Origin: Nageia nagi
Taxonomy: Eukaryota > Pinophyta
Length of the DNA: 64,000 nucleotides
NCBI GenBank assembly: GCA_050084985.1
Contig: JBITNC010000001.1
Coordinates: forward strand, 169,632,001 to 169,696,000
Direction: 5' to 3'
The stretch's first letter is position 1, and every line of letters starts with the position of its first letter. Positions 47,576-60,219 of the stretch are shown piece by piece. The notes under the pieces were generated by a model, which made no database searches, had not been told where the DNA came from, and saw only the letters and a program-made list of their open reading frames with translations. Made by a program: the position numbers and the translations under genes.

Positions 47576-48794
47576 AACAAGCTAAAAGGGAGAATCCAAC
47601 GAGTTGGACAAATGAACTAGACCTCACTTCATGGTGAAATTATGGTTAAAATTGCCAATAGAGTAGAGAACACATCTAGCCAACAACATAGTGAAGTAGT
47701 CACCAGAGCTCCAAGTTAGAAAGGTGAGAAAATGAAAATGATAGGTGAATTTGTCTTTTTCCCCTATTTATTTTTTTAAAAAACCTTAGTTATACACCCT
47801 TTCTTTAAAATTTCAAAAATGATGCATGCAAGAATGATTTTTTATTATTTTTTTGAGTTACAAGATAAGTTACCTATCTTCTCTCTCTTTTAAAAAAATA
47901 AATTCAATGAATTTCAAAGTGTTGATGCCCTACAAAGCACTTACACCCTACTTTTAGTATTAATTTTACCATATTAATGCATGATGCTTCCTCTTTTGAA
48001 AATCTATGGCATGCACATATTATTTCATGAATATGAATTCCATTGATTCTTACTAGCAATATTATTGAATACATATATGGAAAATAGTATAAAGAATATG
48101 GCATTCATGTTGTGCTACTACTATCTTCATGGAATCCAGATTGTAATGTTCAATCATTTTATTATAAAATTCTTATCACTCATTGATATTAGGTCGTTAT
48201 TACTCTAAATATTTGGCATTTACATTGATATGAGATTTGAATTTCTCTTGCCTATTTCACAAAAGTAATGCATGTTCTACTAATAATATCTAAAATTACA
48301 AGCCATAGAAACCCCATAAGAATAATATTTTAAATTTTGAAAGTTATATTCTCATATGATTCTAGAATAAATTTCAAGCTTGGGGCACATCCTAACCTCA
48401 TTAGCTTGATGATCATCTTCAAAAAAAGGCTATAAGTCATAATGGAAATAGTCTAACAAAATATATTATATTAATTTTATCCTTCTCTTATTTTAATCAT
48501 TCTTTTTATGGATGTGATTTATTCAAGTACGTATTATCTCTTTAATTTCAACATATTATCCTAAAGAGTAGGACCAAAGATATCATCTATCCTTTGCACA
48601 TAGGATATCATTTTGGCTTAATCACCCTACCAAAGAAGCAACAAGGGGAAATCAAAGATCAAAAGGTGGCAAATGAGATATCATATTCAACATAGCTTTC
48701 ACTTAAGGAAAGTACACTTTACTATTGAAAAATTTTCACTTCTCTAGGCTTCTTCGGATTATGCAATTTCAAAATGCTTTTTCATTTCATATCC

Positions 48795-48808
48795 AAAGAG
48801 GGGCAAAA
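48795..48808 (+). promoter_or_regulatory. polypurine tract of element A
   Basis: AAAGAGGGGCAAAA directly before the LTR. The identical 14-mer precedes the LTR at 55890, which confirms its role and the plus orientation. Confidence 0.85.
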
Positions 48809-49523
48809 TTTAGACACCTAAAAATGATTTATTGATTATTTAATAAATCATATTTTAGACTTATTTAAATAATAAAAGTAATAATTACAAATGTGAAGAT
48901 GAAGGTGTTATTACAATGCAATACCATTTGCTAGGACCAATGTAATATCATTAACCATAGTTCATATTTTAAAGTATTTTGAATATTACAAAGATTATAT
49001 TATTATTATAAATCAACTTTTACTCCTTTATATATCCTTATAGGTTATAAATGGAGGAGTTGGATGTTGACATCCCTATCGAATCTCTCTAATAGGTGGT
49101 TATCCCATATCATCATAATTTAGATGTTTCTAGACACCACCTATTAGAGAATATGTTATACTTTGAGCTTTTATTACTTGCTATATCTTGTCCACATCCT
49201 AATTTTGTAGGTCTCAAGGCATTGGTGTAGTAGCTCTAAACTATTCACACAGTATGAACATCATGCTTCTTTGCAATCCAAGGAATCAGATCTTAAAGTC
49301 ATCGAGCATTGATCCAAAAAATTGAATATTTTTGTATGCTCACCTTAGATCCGGTCCAATCTTCTTCTTATTAGTATCATACCCTTAAGGATTGTACACA
49401 CTTCTATCATATCAGGTGCACACTTTTCATATATTAATCATTTTATAATTGAATAAGTGTTACCTTATTAATGGACTTATAATTGTTGTATTTCTTCATT
49501 GATTCCATAATTTAGGATCTACA
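48809..49523 (+). repeat. 3' LTR of element A
   Basis: About 715 bp, starting TTTAGACACCTAAAAATG (a TG to TT change in the first bases) and ending GGATCTACA. It is collinear with the LTR at 55890-56559 and, at its end, with 41750-41969. CTCCTTTATATATCC near 49022 may be the TATA region. Confidence 0.85.
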
Positions 49524-51349
49524 TATGAAGACATAAAAATATGATGGTTAATTTTCACCCCTAATCAACAAAGAGGAAAAGAACATAAAGTGCAATAATG
49601 CAATGAAAAATAAAATTGCATTATATGAAATGCATTCCTAACCTACATGAGATGCATTTAAAAGAACATTATCATGTAATATTAGGTAACTTATTCTTCA
49701 TTTATGAATGAGCATCACATATTGGATCACCAATCTCATTTGTTATTTCCTCTTTATATTTCTCATATATCTTATTGAGGAAGACTGGTAAATATTGTTC
49801 TTTATTTAATTTCATCAACAAACAAAATAATTCTTATGTTTATTGAGTCTTATGTACTTGTACTATCAAATATATTAATGCATCATCATATTCAACAAAC
49901 TCATTAGTAGCATTACTATCAACATAAATATCATAATTACTATGTTCAATATCTTCATTATCATTATACTCATCTAACAATTCTATTTCTTTTTCAAAAT
50001 AGACATCTTCATCATAATCCTTTTTTTCTTGAAAAATTTCACTATTCACATAAGTAATTTTTCCACTTGCTAAGAGCTTATACAATTTTTTCTTCATGCT
50101 AACACATCCATCAGTTAAATAACCTTTAAGTTGATGATATAAGCAAACATTATTCTCTTTATACCAATTAGGTTTCTTTTTATTTTTCATCAAATTCTTT
50201 TCCCTTTTTGGATTTTATTAATCCTTTTGCTAAATAATATTTAAATATGTTTGTAGGATTTATTGGTACTTTACAAAATGCTTCATCTTTTATTTCTTCC
50301 TCACTTATAGAAGTATTAGTATTAGAATAACAATTGCAACACTCTTCATTAGAATGTGAGCATGAATATTCAAATAGGTGTGAACAAAAATACCTTCATT
50401 AATAAGCCATCGTGTGATGTGTGTATCTTATTTTTTTAATAAATCAAATATATCAATATATTATTATCAATAAAAATGTTAATTGCATGAATGACTTTAA
50501 CATCATTATTCAAAGTATCATCATCAATAATAACATCTTGATTATCACTATCATTTGATTGAGTAGCAATATCATCAACAAAAGTATTAGCAAGTCATAT
50601 CATCATTAAAAATATATATAACATGATAATTACTTAGAGCAATATTTTCCTCATTAACAACATTTTCAATAATGATAGTATCATTATCACTCTCATTTTT
50701 CTTAGGAATACTACTTACCTCATGAAGCTTCTCATATTTGAAATTTGTTATAGGCAAATCATTATGACCAAATATAGGATATAATGTGACATATGAGATA
50801 CTATATAATGTTATTTAAGCAGCACACATTAGTAATATAGCACCTAAAGTATAAAATGATGTTATACAACATAATATTGTCAATGTAATATACATAATTT
50901 TTGCATAATTCAATAATATAGCATTGGTTGACCATTATTGTAAAATATAATTTCTAAAAATTACCAATATGTATCAATAATAAATATATATGAGTGAGGT
51001 AGATTTCTAATGGAAAAACTCACCAAATTGACCAAAATAACCTTTCAAATCTAGAATTTTTTGTAAAAATATTTTGTTTCTCAACCAAAAATCTCAAGAA
51101 AAAGCATGTAATACTCCTAATTTAACCTTCTAAAAATTGCCTACCATGAATATCTAGGGTTTAGGCAAAATCCTAGGGCATAAACATCCACCAAATCTTC
51201 AAAAATTAGGTTCAAAATCTAGGTTTTTGACTAAAAATGAAATAATTATTTTAAACATTCAAATGTATGTCAAACATACATCTACTAGAAAAAACTCATG
51301 CATGTGTGTATATTTGTGTTCAAACATTCACTAGGTCATTAGGTTTTTT
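49524..51349 (-). other. segment between elements A and B, with inverted gag piece
   Basis: After the LTR there is no primer site. A reverse-strand Tat-like gag piece lies at 49840-50360. The remainder (50361-51349) is AT-rich and shows only short repeats of ATTATCATTATC type. It may be an inverted remnant of a third Tat copy. Confidence 0.45.
49840..50360 (-). pseudogene. Tat-like gag C-terminal fragment, inverted
   Basis: Reverse-strand frame of 117 codons preceded, in broken frame, by INPTNIFKYYLAKGLIKSKKGK. The knuckle at 50145-50104 reads CLYHQLKGYLTDGC: the CX2HX4HX4C form with the second His changed to Tyr. It is followed by KLYKLLASGKI, as in other Tat gags, then a very acidic tail. 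It lies opposite to elements A and B, so it comes from a separate insertion or an inversion. RNA binding by the knuckle would be impaired. Confidence 0.7.
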
Positions 51350-51539
51350 GTGATTTACATTTATTATATCCATTTATCATTATTAACAGTAATCATTCAC
51401 TTTGTGTTTAGGCATCCATAAACTCATATATAAAATACAAAAGAATATAAAAACATGGATTCACATATAACAAATTTAATAGAGCCAATGAAACCATATA
51501 TATATAAACTCATGAAATAAGGTCTGTGATACAAATAAT

Positions 51540-54500
51540 GTCATGAGTAGCTTGTACTACTACCACTACTCCTAACCTTAGAATACCTAGACCTCCTACC
51601 AGTACTTTGCCTAGATATAGACATAGTTACTAAGAACTCACTAGTACTAATGCCATGGGAGGCTAGTAGGGCATTATACATACCATACTTATCCCTAAGT
51701 GTATTTACCTCTTGGATCAATTATTTACTACAATCAATTTATTTTGATATACATGCCCATGACTCATTAGGGGTAGGCATGTCTAGTCTCTCCCTAAGTC
51801 TATTAATGGTTTGATCCATATTAATAATTTGAACATCATGCTTATATAATGTGTATAGTGTAGTAGTCAAAGAATCTTGTAATTATGCAATCATAGCCTC
51901 AATGGAACTCATTCTAGCAACCTCTACCTATAGTGGTATGAGCCTCACCAGTTTAACCTTGAAGGGTTGAAGTCTCACTAGTTTCTCCTTTAGGGTGGTA
52001 ACCCTAGTATTCATATCCTCTATGAAAATAAACACAGTGTTAGTAAGCAAAAAAATTTAGTCAAGTAAAAGCTATATACCATAAAAACTTGTAATATAAG
52101 TTTTACCTCTAGAAACCAAAGGAATGGTAGATGTTAATAGTTCGATTACCTGAGTAGGATCCATAGAAGCAATTTTTGTTGATGTTGGAGGAGGTGGTGG
52201 TGTGTCTATACGAATGCCAAAAAGAGGATTATCAACATTCTCATCATCCTTGCTAGTGGACTCATTGAAAGATACCTCTACCATATCCTCATCATTTGAA
52301 ACCTTAATAGTAATAGGTGTGGGCCTGATTCCCTCCCATTAAGTATCATACCCCTTAGTAGTACTAGGTGTAAATAAATTAGTTATGACTGTATCCACCT
52401 CCTTGGGATCCTCCCATAAGCAATTCTAACCTAGCATAATGTGAGCACCTTAGGGTGCATCCCTCTCATGCCTTTGGTGCATGTAAGAGTATGATTCTAT
52501 CATAATCCCCTACTTGATACTAAATTATCTCAATACTTAACCAAGATAGTAGGGCTCCACTAACTTTCGATGAGTCTATAAGAAATAATCCTATCTCACC
52601 CAAGCTAACATGTGCACATCCACATCCTAGATATAGTCTTGGTAGGTCACCCATATAAGGTTCTCAGGTCATTGTCTATTTATATCCCTATGTTTGGCCT
52701 TTATGTCACAGGGGATATGATAGTATCCCAACTAGGATATCCAATAGTACATAGCAGGGTATGTGGCATCATCCCTTTGTATCATCAAGTAAATAGATTT
52801 GAACATTGCAATGTGTTTATATGCCCACACTTTAAGTAATGATGCATGAGCCACTCTTACATTGGACTTGTCCACACACATAATGTGGTGCAAGTCTCTG
52901 TAAAGTTGGGTTAGGATGCAATGATCCCATGCAAATTTTATCCCCCTTGTGCAAATATAATGTACAATCCACACTATTCCAAGAGCAAAAAGTGAATCAT
53001 TGGTTTGTACATAAGAACATAATAATTATTGAAGTAACTAGTAACTAGAGTTTTCTAACCCCTAGATCAACCTGGCATGCAAAAAGAACTTAGGCATCCC
53101 TATGCTCCCAATCGTAACTCGGGTTGCCTAGTAAACAACTAGATAATTGATCTCTCTCAAGGGGATCATTAATGGTGGTATGGGTCACTAGTTTCCCACA
53201 AATGGGAACATGCTAGATCACATATACATCAAGCAAGGTCACCATTATTTCATCAAGAGGGAGATTGAATGTGTTTGCATCCAAATCCCATCTCTCAATG
53301 AGTGTAATACAAAGGATAAAATCTGGAGATGCCTCAAAATGAACCTTTATGTATTTGTAAATCATTTTAATCCCTTAACAATGTATTATTTAAAAAGGTA
53401 TTTAAAATGTATAAAAGAGGTGTAGGCCATATATTTGACCATTGTTAATTATATAAGGGGTTAAATCCTATAATAGAAGCAGCCCTATATAAAGGCATTA
53501 AAGACATACAAAGATAGAGGAGGATGAGATTGTCATCAAGAGGAGACTAGACAAGGGTAAATTACAGAAGACTTAAGGCTTCTATCAATTGAAGATTGGA
53601 TAGAGAATTAAAGGACTCGAAAATCATCTGTAAATCAAACACTTGCAAAGTATGCTTATCTGTAACAAGCAAATCTCTTATCTCAAATATTATCATATGT
53701 CCATTATATTGATAAATCATTCATTTATTTATCATTTCATCTTTTGTTGTATCTATTATTTGATCATTAACATGACATCGATGACATACTATTACTAGGG
53801 CATCAATGTCGTACTAATGCATATGATATTGCTTGTGTCTTTCCTTGATTGATTGAATATGTATGTTAATAAAATGAACCTATATGTTTAATCATTTATT
53901 GTCATATTCTCATTTTATGTCAACTAATTAATAGACCAAATAATGCATGTGTTAATTCCCTGAATTAATTACACTATCACATTATTTAGGGTTTACAAAA
54001 TCAATCTGTACGTGGCCTACAATGGCCAAATCATAGATCTCATCCCTCTCTAACATCTCATTTTCAGGTTAAAAGTGGATCCATTTCCTTGTTCTCTCCA
54101 AGGCCTACTACATGGGACCATCCATGATGAGGTGTTTGTGTTCGTACAAGAAAATAAAATATTGCAATGTTAGTTTCCTATGAAGTTGTAGTTGTAGTGT
54201 AATAAATAAATGTCAAATTTTAAAAAAATAAAGAACATATACTATATTTCTATGAACATAGCATTGCTAGGGGTAGTAAAGTTTGAAATAATAATTTATA
54301 GTTAAAATTAATGAGAACCCTTCCCCCATTCCTAGCATACGAAATGTAAAATCCTAAATACCTATGTTAAGTGAAAAAAAATGTGGAGACAAATGAAAGA
54401 AAAAAAATGATGGGGAATGAAAAAAATGCAAACTAACCCCCCTTTACTTATATGAAAATATTTTGAAAATGCAAAAATAAAAGACGCAATGACAAAGCTC

Positions 54501-54690
54501 AACCATAGGGCTCTCAAAAAGTTGAAAATTTATGAAAAGGATGAAGTAAGAAATTGGGCCTACCATATGCTTTATCGGTAGGGTTCTCAAGTACTCAGCA
54601 ACATGGCCTTTCCTCCTTATCAAGGACCTTTTAATGCTCCTCCAAACTACTTCATCCATATCAATATATGAAAAAGGGGATTTTGACAAC
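51540..54690 (-). pseudogene. antisense plant-mobile-domain frame in element B
   Basis: Minus-strand order matches element A. The first block, 54689-54560, has MDEVVWRSIKRSLIRRKGHVAEYLRT and IKHMVG. About 53310-53160 holds ERWDLDANTFNLPLDEIMVTLLDVY and HVPICGKLV, the mobile-domain core, here kept better than in A. 52974-52732 has FAWDHCILTQLYRDLH and HASLLKVWAYKHIAMF, the downstream part of the same domain, open for 80 codons. The end (52284-52072) is VSFNESTSKDDE, then a run of Pro and Thr. The matching layout in A and B shows it belonged to the element family before the copies split. Function is inferred from the domain only. Confidence 0.7.
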
Positions 54691-55875
54691 TTAATCCATT
54701 ACAAAAGGACCCTACTCAATGGAAATTGAGCTAAAAAATTGCCAAGCAATAAGAGTTCTAGGTAAGTAGCAGGGGCACCAATCAACAAAGCTCAAGAAAA
54801 TAAAGGGGAGACAAGAAAATGGCATGTCATTTTATCTTTTTTCCCCCATTTTGTTAAAAATTTGTGCCAAACCTTAGCTTTTACTTTTGTTGTTAAAATT
54901 TCAAATTTGGTACATGAAAATTAGGTTCTCAATATTTTCATATACAATGAATTATGTTATTTCCACATAGTTTCTTTTTGAAAGCCCAATTCAATTATTT
55001 TCATGATGTTGATGCCTTACAAGATGTTGGTGCGGTACCTTTACTATTACTTTTAAATTAAAAGATGCATGTTAGTTATTTCCTTGAATATTCGTTATAA
55101 AAATACCATTATTTCACAAATATGGGTTTTATTGAAAATCACAAGACAATATGGTGAAGACAAGTTTTGATAATACTATTCACATCATGATGTTAGCATC
55201 ATGTTAAACTATGTTCAAGGTACCAATGTCATAAGTTTCAATGATTTTTATTGTAAAATTTCTAATGATTATCACCTCTAAGACCACTAATTCTTTGAAT
55301 ATTTGGTAATTGTAAACATGGCATTTAAATTTCTCATGACTAATTTTCAAACGCAATACATGTTCTACAACTAAAATCTGAAATTATAGGCCATGGCAAC
55401 CCCATGAGCATAATATTTCAAAAATTTTAGGTCATCTAATTCTTGAATATATTGCAAGCTTAGGGTATATCTACACCTCATCAACTTGATGTTCATCTTA
55501 TAAAGTCGACTATGAGTTGCAACAACAATAATCTAACAAACCATATTATATTAATTTCATCCTTTCTCTTAATTTTATTATTATTTCAATGGATGTAATC
55601 TATGCGATTATTATTTATTTTATTTCCATATATTATCTTGAAGAGTAAAACCAAAAGGTACCATCAATCCTCCACACACACGATGTAATTTTGGCTTGAT
55701 CACGCTGTAGAAGCTAGAGAGAGGGGTAATCCAAGACTAAAAGGGGGCAAATGAGATATCATACTCAACATGGAAATCATGAAAGGGAAGTAAGTTTTAC
55801 TCTTGAAATGTTTTCACTTTCAATTATCTAGACTTATTTGGATTATGGAATTTAAATGCTTTACATTTCATATCT

Positions 55876-55889
55876 AAAGAGGGGCAAAA
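55876..55889 (+). promoter_or_regulatory. polypurine tract of element B
   Basis: AAAGAGGGGCAAAA, identical to 48795-48808, directly before the LTR start TGTATACAC. Confidence 0.85.
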
Positions 55890-56559
55890 TGTATACACTA
55901 AAAAATAAATTATTATTTAGTTAATAAATCATATTTTAAACTTCTCTAAAGTAATTAATAGCCATATTACAAATATCAAGTTAAAGTTGATATAGGTTTA
56001 ATGCAATATCATTTATCATGGTTCATATTTTAAAGTATCTTGAATATTACAAAGATTATATTATTGCTATAATTTAGCTTTTACTCCTTTCTATGCCCTT
56101 GCAAGTTATAAATAGAGGAGTTGAAGGTTGACATCCCTTTCAGATCTCTTTGATAGGTGGTTATCCCATACATCATACCTTTGGTGTTTATATATGCCAC
56201 TTATTCGAGGATATGTTATGCTCTAAGCTTTTATTACTTGCTATACTTTATGCATAATCTAATTCTATAGGTTTTAAGGCGTTGATGTCGTAGTGCTCAT
56301 ACGATGTGGATGCTCTGCTACTTTGCGATCTAGAGTTATGAACTAAAGAGATTATGAATACTTATCTAGATAATTCAATATCATTCACAAGCTTGCCTCT
56401 AATATGATCCAATCCTCTGTATACCCTTATCACACCTTAAGGATTATCTATCATATCAAGTGCATACTTTTCATTTATTAATAATTGTATTTAAATAAGT
56501 GTTATCTTTAGTAGACTTATTTGTGTTTATTATATTATTTACACAATTTAGGGTCTATG
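55890..56559 (+). repeat. 3' LTR of element B
   Basis: 670 bp from TGTATACACTAAAAAATAAA to GGGTCTATG, collinear with 48809-49523. The last bases have changed from CTACA to CTATG. Confidence 0.85.
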
Positions 56560-58746
56560 CTTAGGGTAAGTTTCAAATTTATCAATCCAAAAATAATATC
56601 AACCTTGACCCTTTAATAGAATGAAAAGAACAATATCAATCCTTGTTTTTAGGTATTTTCATCCTAGAAAAATTGTAGATGTCTTCTCTTAGCTTTAGGA
56701 AGTCAAAGTCAATTTTTGCTCTCTAATTTAAGAAAAAAATTTAGCCTTGAAAAGATTATTTTTTCTTTAATAAAAAGCTTCAAAAATCATCAATGAAAAA
56801 TAAAAAATCTACAATCACAATAAAGTAATAATATCCTATTTTTAAATTGTAATGTTAGAAAACCAAGAATGAAGCTAGTCTCAACTTAATATAAGGATGT
56901 ATCAGGTTAAGCTTGGAAGCTTCCAAGCTAAGGAATAAAATTTACATTATCCTTGTACGAGTAATACAATGCTAAAATCAGTTATATGTAAAGGATATTT
57001 CTAAAAAATAAAAGTTTAAAGCATCTTCTCTCATACTTAGGAGGTCAATCTCGCACAAAGCTTCTTAATTTTGACAATTTTTATTTGGAAAAAGAGAGAC
57101 TTTCTCCCTTTATCAAAATCAAAAAATTATTAGCAAGAAATGAAATATTATCATCACATGAAATAACAAATATCCTATTTCAACATTAGTATCTTACAAA
57201 TCTAAGGATGGAAGAAATTTTATCTTAGTTATAGGGTTCATCAAGGGAAGTTTGGAGGCTTTCAAACCTAGGAATAAGGTCAACCTTGACCTTGTAGGAA
57301 AAAAAAGGATAAATTAAACCTTATTTTAGAATAATTTCATATCCAAAAATATTAATACCTATCAATTCATAGCTTTATAATTTCATTTTGGTCATTTTCA
57401 AGCAAAAAACAAAAAGGAATTTCTAAGTCAAAAATAGGATTTTTTATCATAAAATTTTATAAAAATAAAGGAAAAATTATAAATCAATTTAAAAATTATA
57501 AATAACTCTTACACTAGATAAGTAAAGAGATTGAAATACCAAAAAAGAAGAAAAATCAAGAAAGTTATGTAAGTTTTAGATTAAAATTAGGACCTATTCG
57601 AAAGCGAAAATTGAGAGGCTCTCATAATTTACCCATCTTCTCTCATTTATCATTTTTTATTAATTTTATTTCCCTATTATATTTTATGAATATTATGCAA
57701 AAGAAATAATTGTAAATTTCAATTTGAAAGACCTTCCTCTTAGCTTCTAAATCTGGATACTTTTTGAATGTTAAAAACTACAAAAAGTTAAAACTTAGGT
57801 ATATCAAATTTTTCTTACAAAAGTTATTTAATTCTATTAAAAGATATCATTTTCAATTTATCATGATAAATTTTATCAATATAAATTCTTTTTTAAGTTA
57901 TTTCATTTTTTTTTTTATAAAATTTTCATCCTTTTTGGTCTTTAAATTATTAAAAGATCCATCAAGGCAATCCCATGATGAAAGCATATCACTAATCATG
58001 CCCTTAAGTGTTTTCATACTTACATAAGAGTTAATGAGCATTCCAAATGTAAATCATCACCACATACTCATTTGGGGCATGGCCACCCTTTGTTTTGATT
58101 TTTGGGGTAATAGATGATCCTCTATATATTCATACCATGGTGATATTGGTGAGACCATCCTAAATCCTTCAGGTAAATGTTATCTCCTCCTAGCTTATCA
58201 TTTTCATTTATTCTTAATATGATGATTCATGATTAGTCATTATTTTTTTATAATCATAGCTTATAGTATGCATTTATTCAGTTCATTAAGATCATTAAAC
58301 TCTTCATATTTTTCATAGTTCTTCATGATATGTTACGATTCTTTTTTCATATATATTACTTAATTCTTCATGTATTTCATGTCCTTTATATTTATTTTTA
58401 TGATGTTCAATAATAAGGGAGTGTTTAGTCACTATTAAGATTTTTTAATAATCCCCATGACAATTAGGATACCTTCAAACCCCTTCGAATGTCTAAACTC
58501 CTTATAAGACCCTTTTTCTTTATCATTTTTTTTTTCAATTTCATTTTTGCTTTAAATTCCTTGTTCACATAAGTTTCATAAGAATTCTAAACCAAAAGGG
58601 GATGAAAAAAAAGGTGAAAAATGCAAATGTCCAAGCTCATGATATTCACCAAGATCATCATCTTTTTAAGGAAGCATCTTAAAAAGGAGTAATATATTTT
58701 TCTTTCCTTATTTTGGAAATGTAGTCTTCATTCCCACCACTACATC
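56560..58746. other. no gene recognised; probable element interior
   Basis: Loosely repeated pieces (AGCATCTTCTCTCATACTTAGG near 57018 and GATGTCTTCTCTTAGCTTTAGG near 56678) suggest degenerate duplication. No gag, pol or mobile-domain motif was found. The block ends at a polypurine tract, so part of it is likely the interior of a third Tat-like element. Confidence 0.45.
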
Positions 58747-59600
58747 TTTAAAGGGGGGAAAATTGTAGACAGTTAATTTAATTTTTTAATTTATTTTAAA
58801 TCATAATTTAGTAATTTAAAATTAATTGACTTATAAAAGAGAATTTTAATAAACCTTATTCTAATTTCAATATAAGGGCAACTAATGTTCTCTTCTTTTG
58901 TTTCTTTTGCAAGGTATAAAAGGAGATGGTAAGATCATTTCAAAGAATTAATTCTCTTTATAATCAAGTGTTCTCTTTGAAAAGACTCGAGATCTCCCTC
59001 TTTGGTATGCTTTTGAACATTTGAAGATCATCATTTTAAATCAAAGATATTGAGGAATTTATTGCTAATCTTGGAGGCAAATAAGAGACCATTTTGAGCC
59101 AAAATGATCAATTTATGTATTATGGAAGAGATCAAACTCAAGGGGTAGGGATCCTAAACTCACCAGATAACCCCAATAATTCATACAAGTTCAAAAAATT
59201 CCTAGGACATGGTGGACTTCGACTCTTTTTAGGCTACAAGGCTGACCTTGGACTTGTTATTATCAATTATTAACTTTTTAATAATTGCTTGGTTGCTTTT
59301 TTTAGCACTTAAGCTTTTTGTATCCTCTATTTCTTTGATACAAGTATTTTTCATGCATGTTTTAATCTCTTCTTTCATTTCAATGTTGATTTTGGTTTCT
59401 AAGAAATAGAGAGAAGTTTGATCATCATAGAGGTTGATCCTAACCTCTATGAAATCTTGGAGAAGTGTTAATCCCCCTAAAACTATTAAGTTATTAAGTA
59501 CATCTTGACAATAAAATTCAAAGGGTTAGAATTCATTAAACAAATGCATAAGTATCATCATCATTATTTCAATTTGATATATTCATGTTAGATGTAGGAT
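58747..59600 (+). repeat. third Tat-like LTR with its polypurine tract
   Basis: TTTAAAGGGGGGAAAA (58747-58762) precedes TTGTAGACAGTTAATTT, so the LTR starts at about 58764. It is not collinear with the LTRs of A and B apart from the TGTAGACA start, hence another family. GGTATAAAAGGAG at 58913 is a good TATA box. The 3' end is not fixed because no second copy exists here; about 59600 is a guess. Confidence 0.55.
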
Positions 59601-59666
59601 TGTGATGATTAAATTGATTAGATCTTGTATGACCTAATTTGTTGTGTATTTTCACATTATACCTTT

Positions 59667-59777
59667 CTTATGTCCTAATCTTAGCACTCGTACATGCCTA
59701 TAGGTTGGAACATGGGACCTAGCCGGTATACCATCACCGAACCCAAGGTCCCATCGCTATGCCACTCCCACTTGGGC
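59667..59777 (-). mobile_element. SINE with perfect 15-bp target duplication
   Basis: A 111-bp GC-richer segment sits between identical copies of TCACATTATACCTTT (59652-59666 and 59778-59792). On the minus strand it contains TGGCATAGCGATGG, matching the tRNA-type A box at ten of eleven positions, and ATGTTCCAACCTA about 45 bases later, one base from the GTTCGAACC-type B box. These two boxes form the internal RNA polymerase III promoter of tRNA-derived SINEs. The 3' end lacks a clear poly(A). The perfect duplication indicates a recent insertion compared with its surroundings. Confidence 0.75.
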
Positions 59778-59792
59778 TCACATTATACCTTT

Positions 59793-60144
59793 TAGATATA
59801 TATTATTTTAGTTATATTTGTACTTTTTGTATGTAAATAAATATTGCATTTATTATTGCAATACATTATTTTATTTATCTACGATATAAATTATTTGTTA
59901 AACATGATCATTCCATAAAATGTACTTCATATAATAAATGTTTGACATGCACCCCATATATACATATACAGGAATAAATGTTTAAGAGAACCAAATGCAA
60001 TTTGAAAAGTACAATAAACATGAAATATGATATACATTGTATATAACATAATATTCAACATTCATACTACATACAATCATAAAAAAAAAATAGAGTACCA
60101 AGTGTAACTTGAAAACCATAAAGAAACATAAAATACAATGTATA
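59793..60144. other. no gene recognised
   Basis: AT-rich; two loosely similar stretches (59970-60050 and 60090-60145) containing AC(T)TGAAAA and TACA(A/T)TGTATATA. Confidence 0.4.
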
Positions 60145-60217
60145 TATATGAATAAAAGATAAACCCAATATTCACTTAAAGGGATTAAGAATATTGGGTT
60201 TATCTTTTATTCATATA
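60145..60217. repeat. perfect 29-bp inverted repeat (hairpin)
   Basis: Arms at 60145-60173 and 60189-60217 are exact reverse complements (right arm begins GAATATTGGGTTTATC), with a 15-base loop. No mismatch occurs over 29 bp, unusual in this decayed region. Confidence 0.95.
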
Positions 60218-60219
60218 AT

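Larger units (their letters stand above)
41750..49523 (+). mobile_element. Tat-like Ty3 element A: gag plus antisense mobile-domain frame, no pol seen
   Basis: Partial 5' LTR (41750-41969), primer-site region with a 33-bp duplication, gag (42089-44100), an interior with a reverse-strand plant-mobile-domain frame (about 44750-47600), polypurine tract (48795-48808) and 3' LTR (48809-49523). The gag type and the TGTAGACACC-like LTR start after AAAGAGGGGCAAAA fit the Tat branch. Between gag and the antisense frame only about 350-600 bp remain, far too little for protease, RT, RNase H and integrase. So it is either a deletion product or a non-autonomous family. Element B at 51350-56559 repeats the second half. 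Confidence 0.75.
51350..56559 (+). mobile_element. Tat-like Ty3 element B: antisense mobile-domain frame, polypurine tract, 3' LTR
   Basis: 51350-55889 is collinear with 44750-48808 of element A: the same order of an ATATATATA-containing start, antisense frame, AAAGAGGGGCAAAA and LTR. No gag in plus orientation and no pol precede it. Two such halves in the same orientation, with one full LTR between, could come from unequal recombination or from neighbouring insertions; the reversed gag piece between them argues for further rearrangement. Confidence 0.7.
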
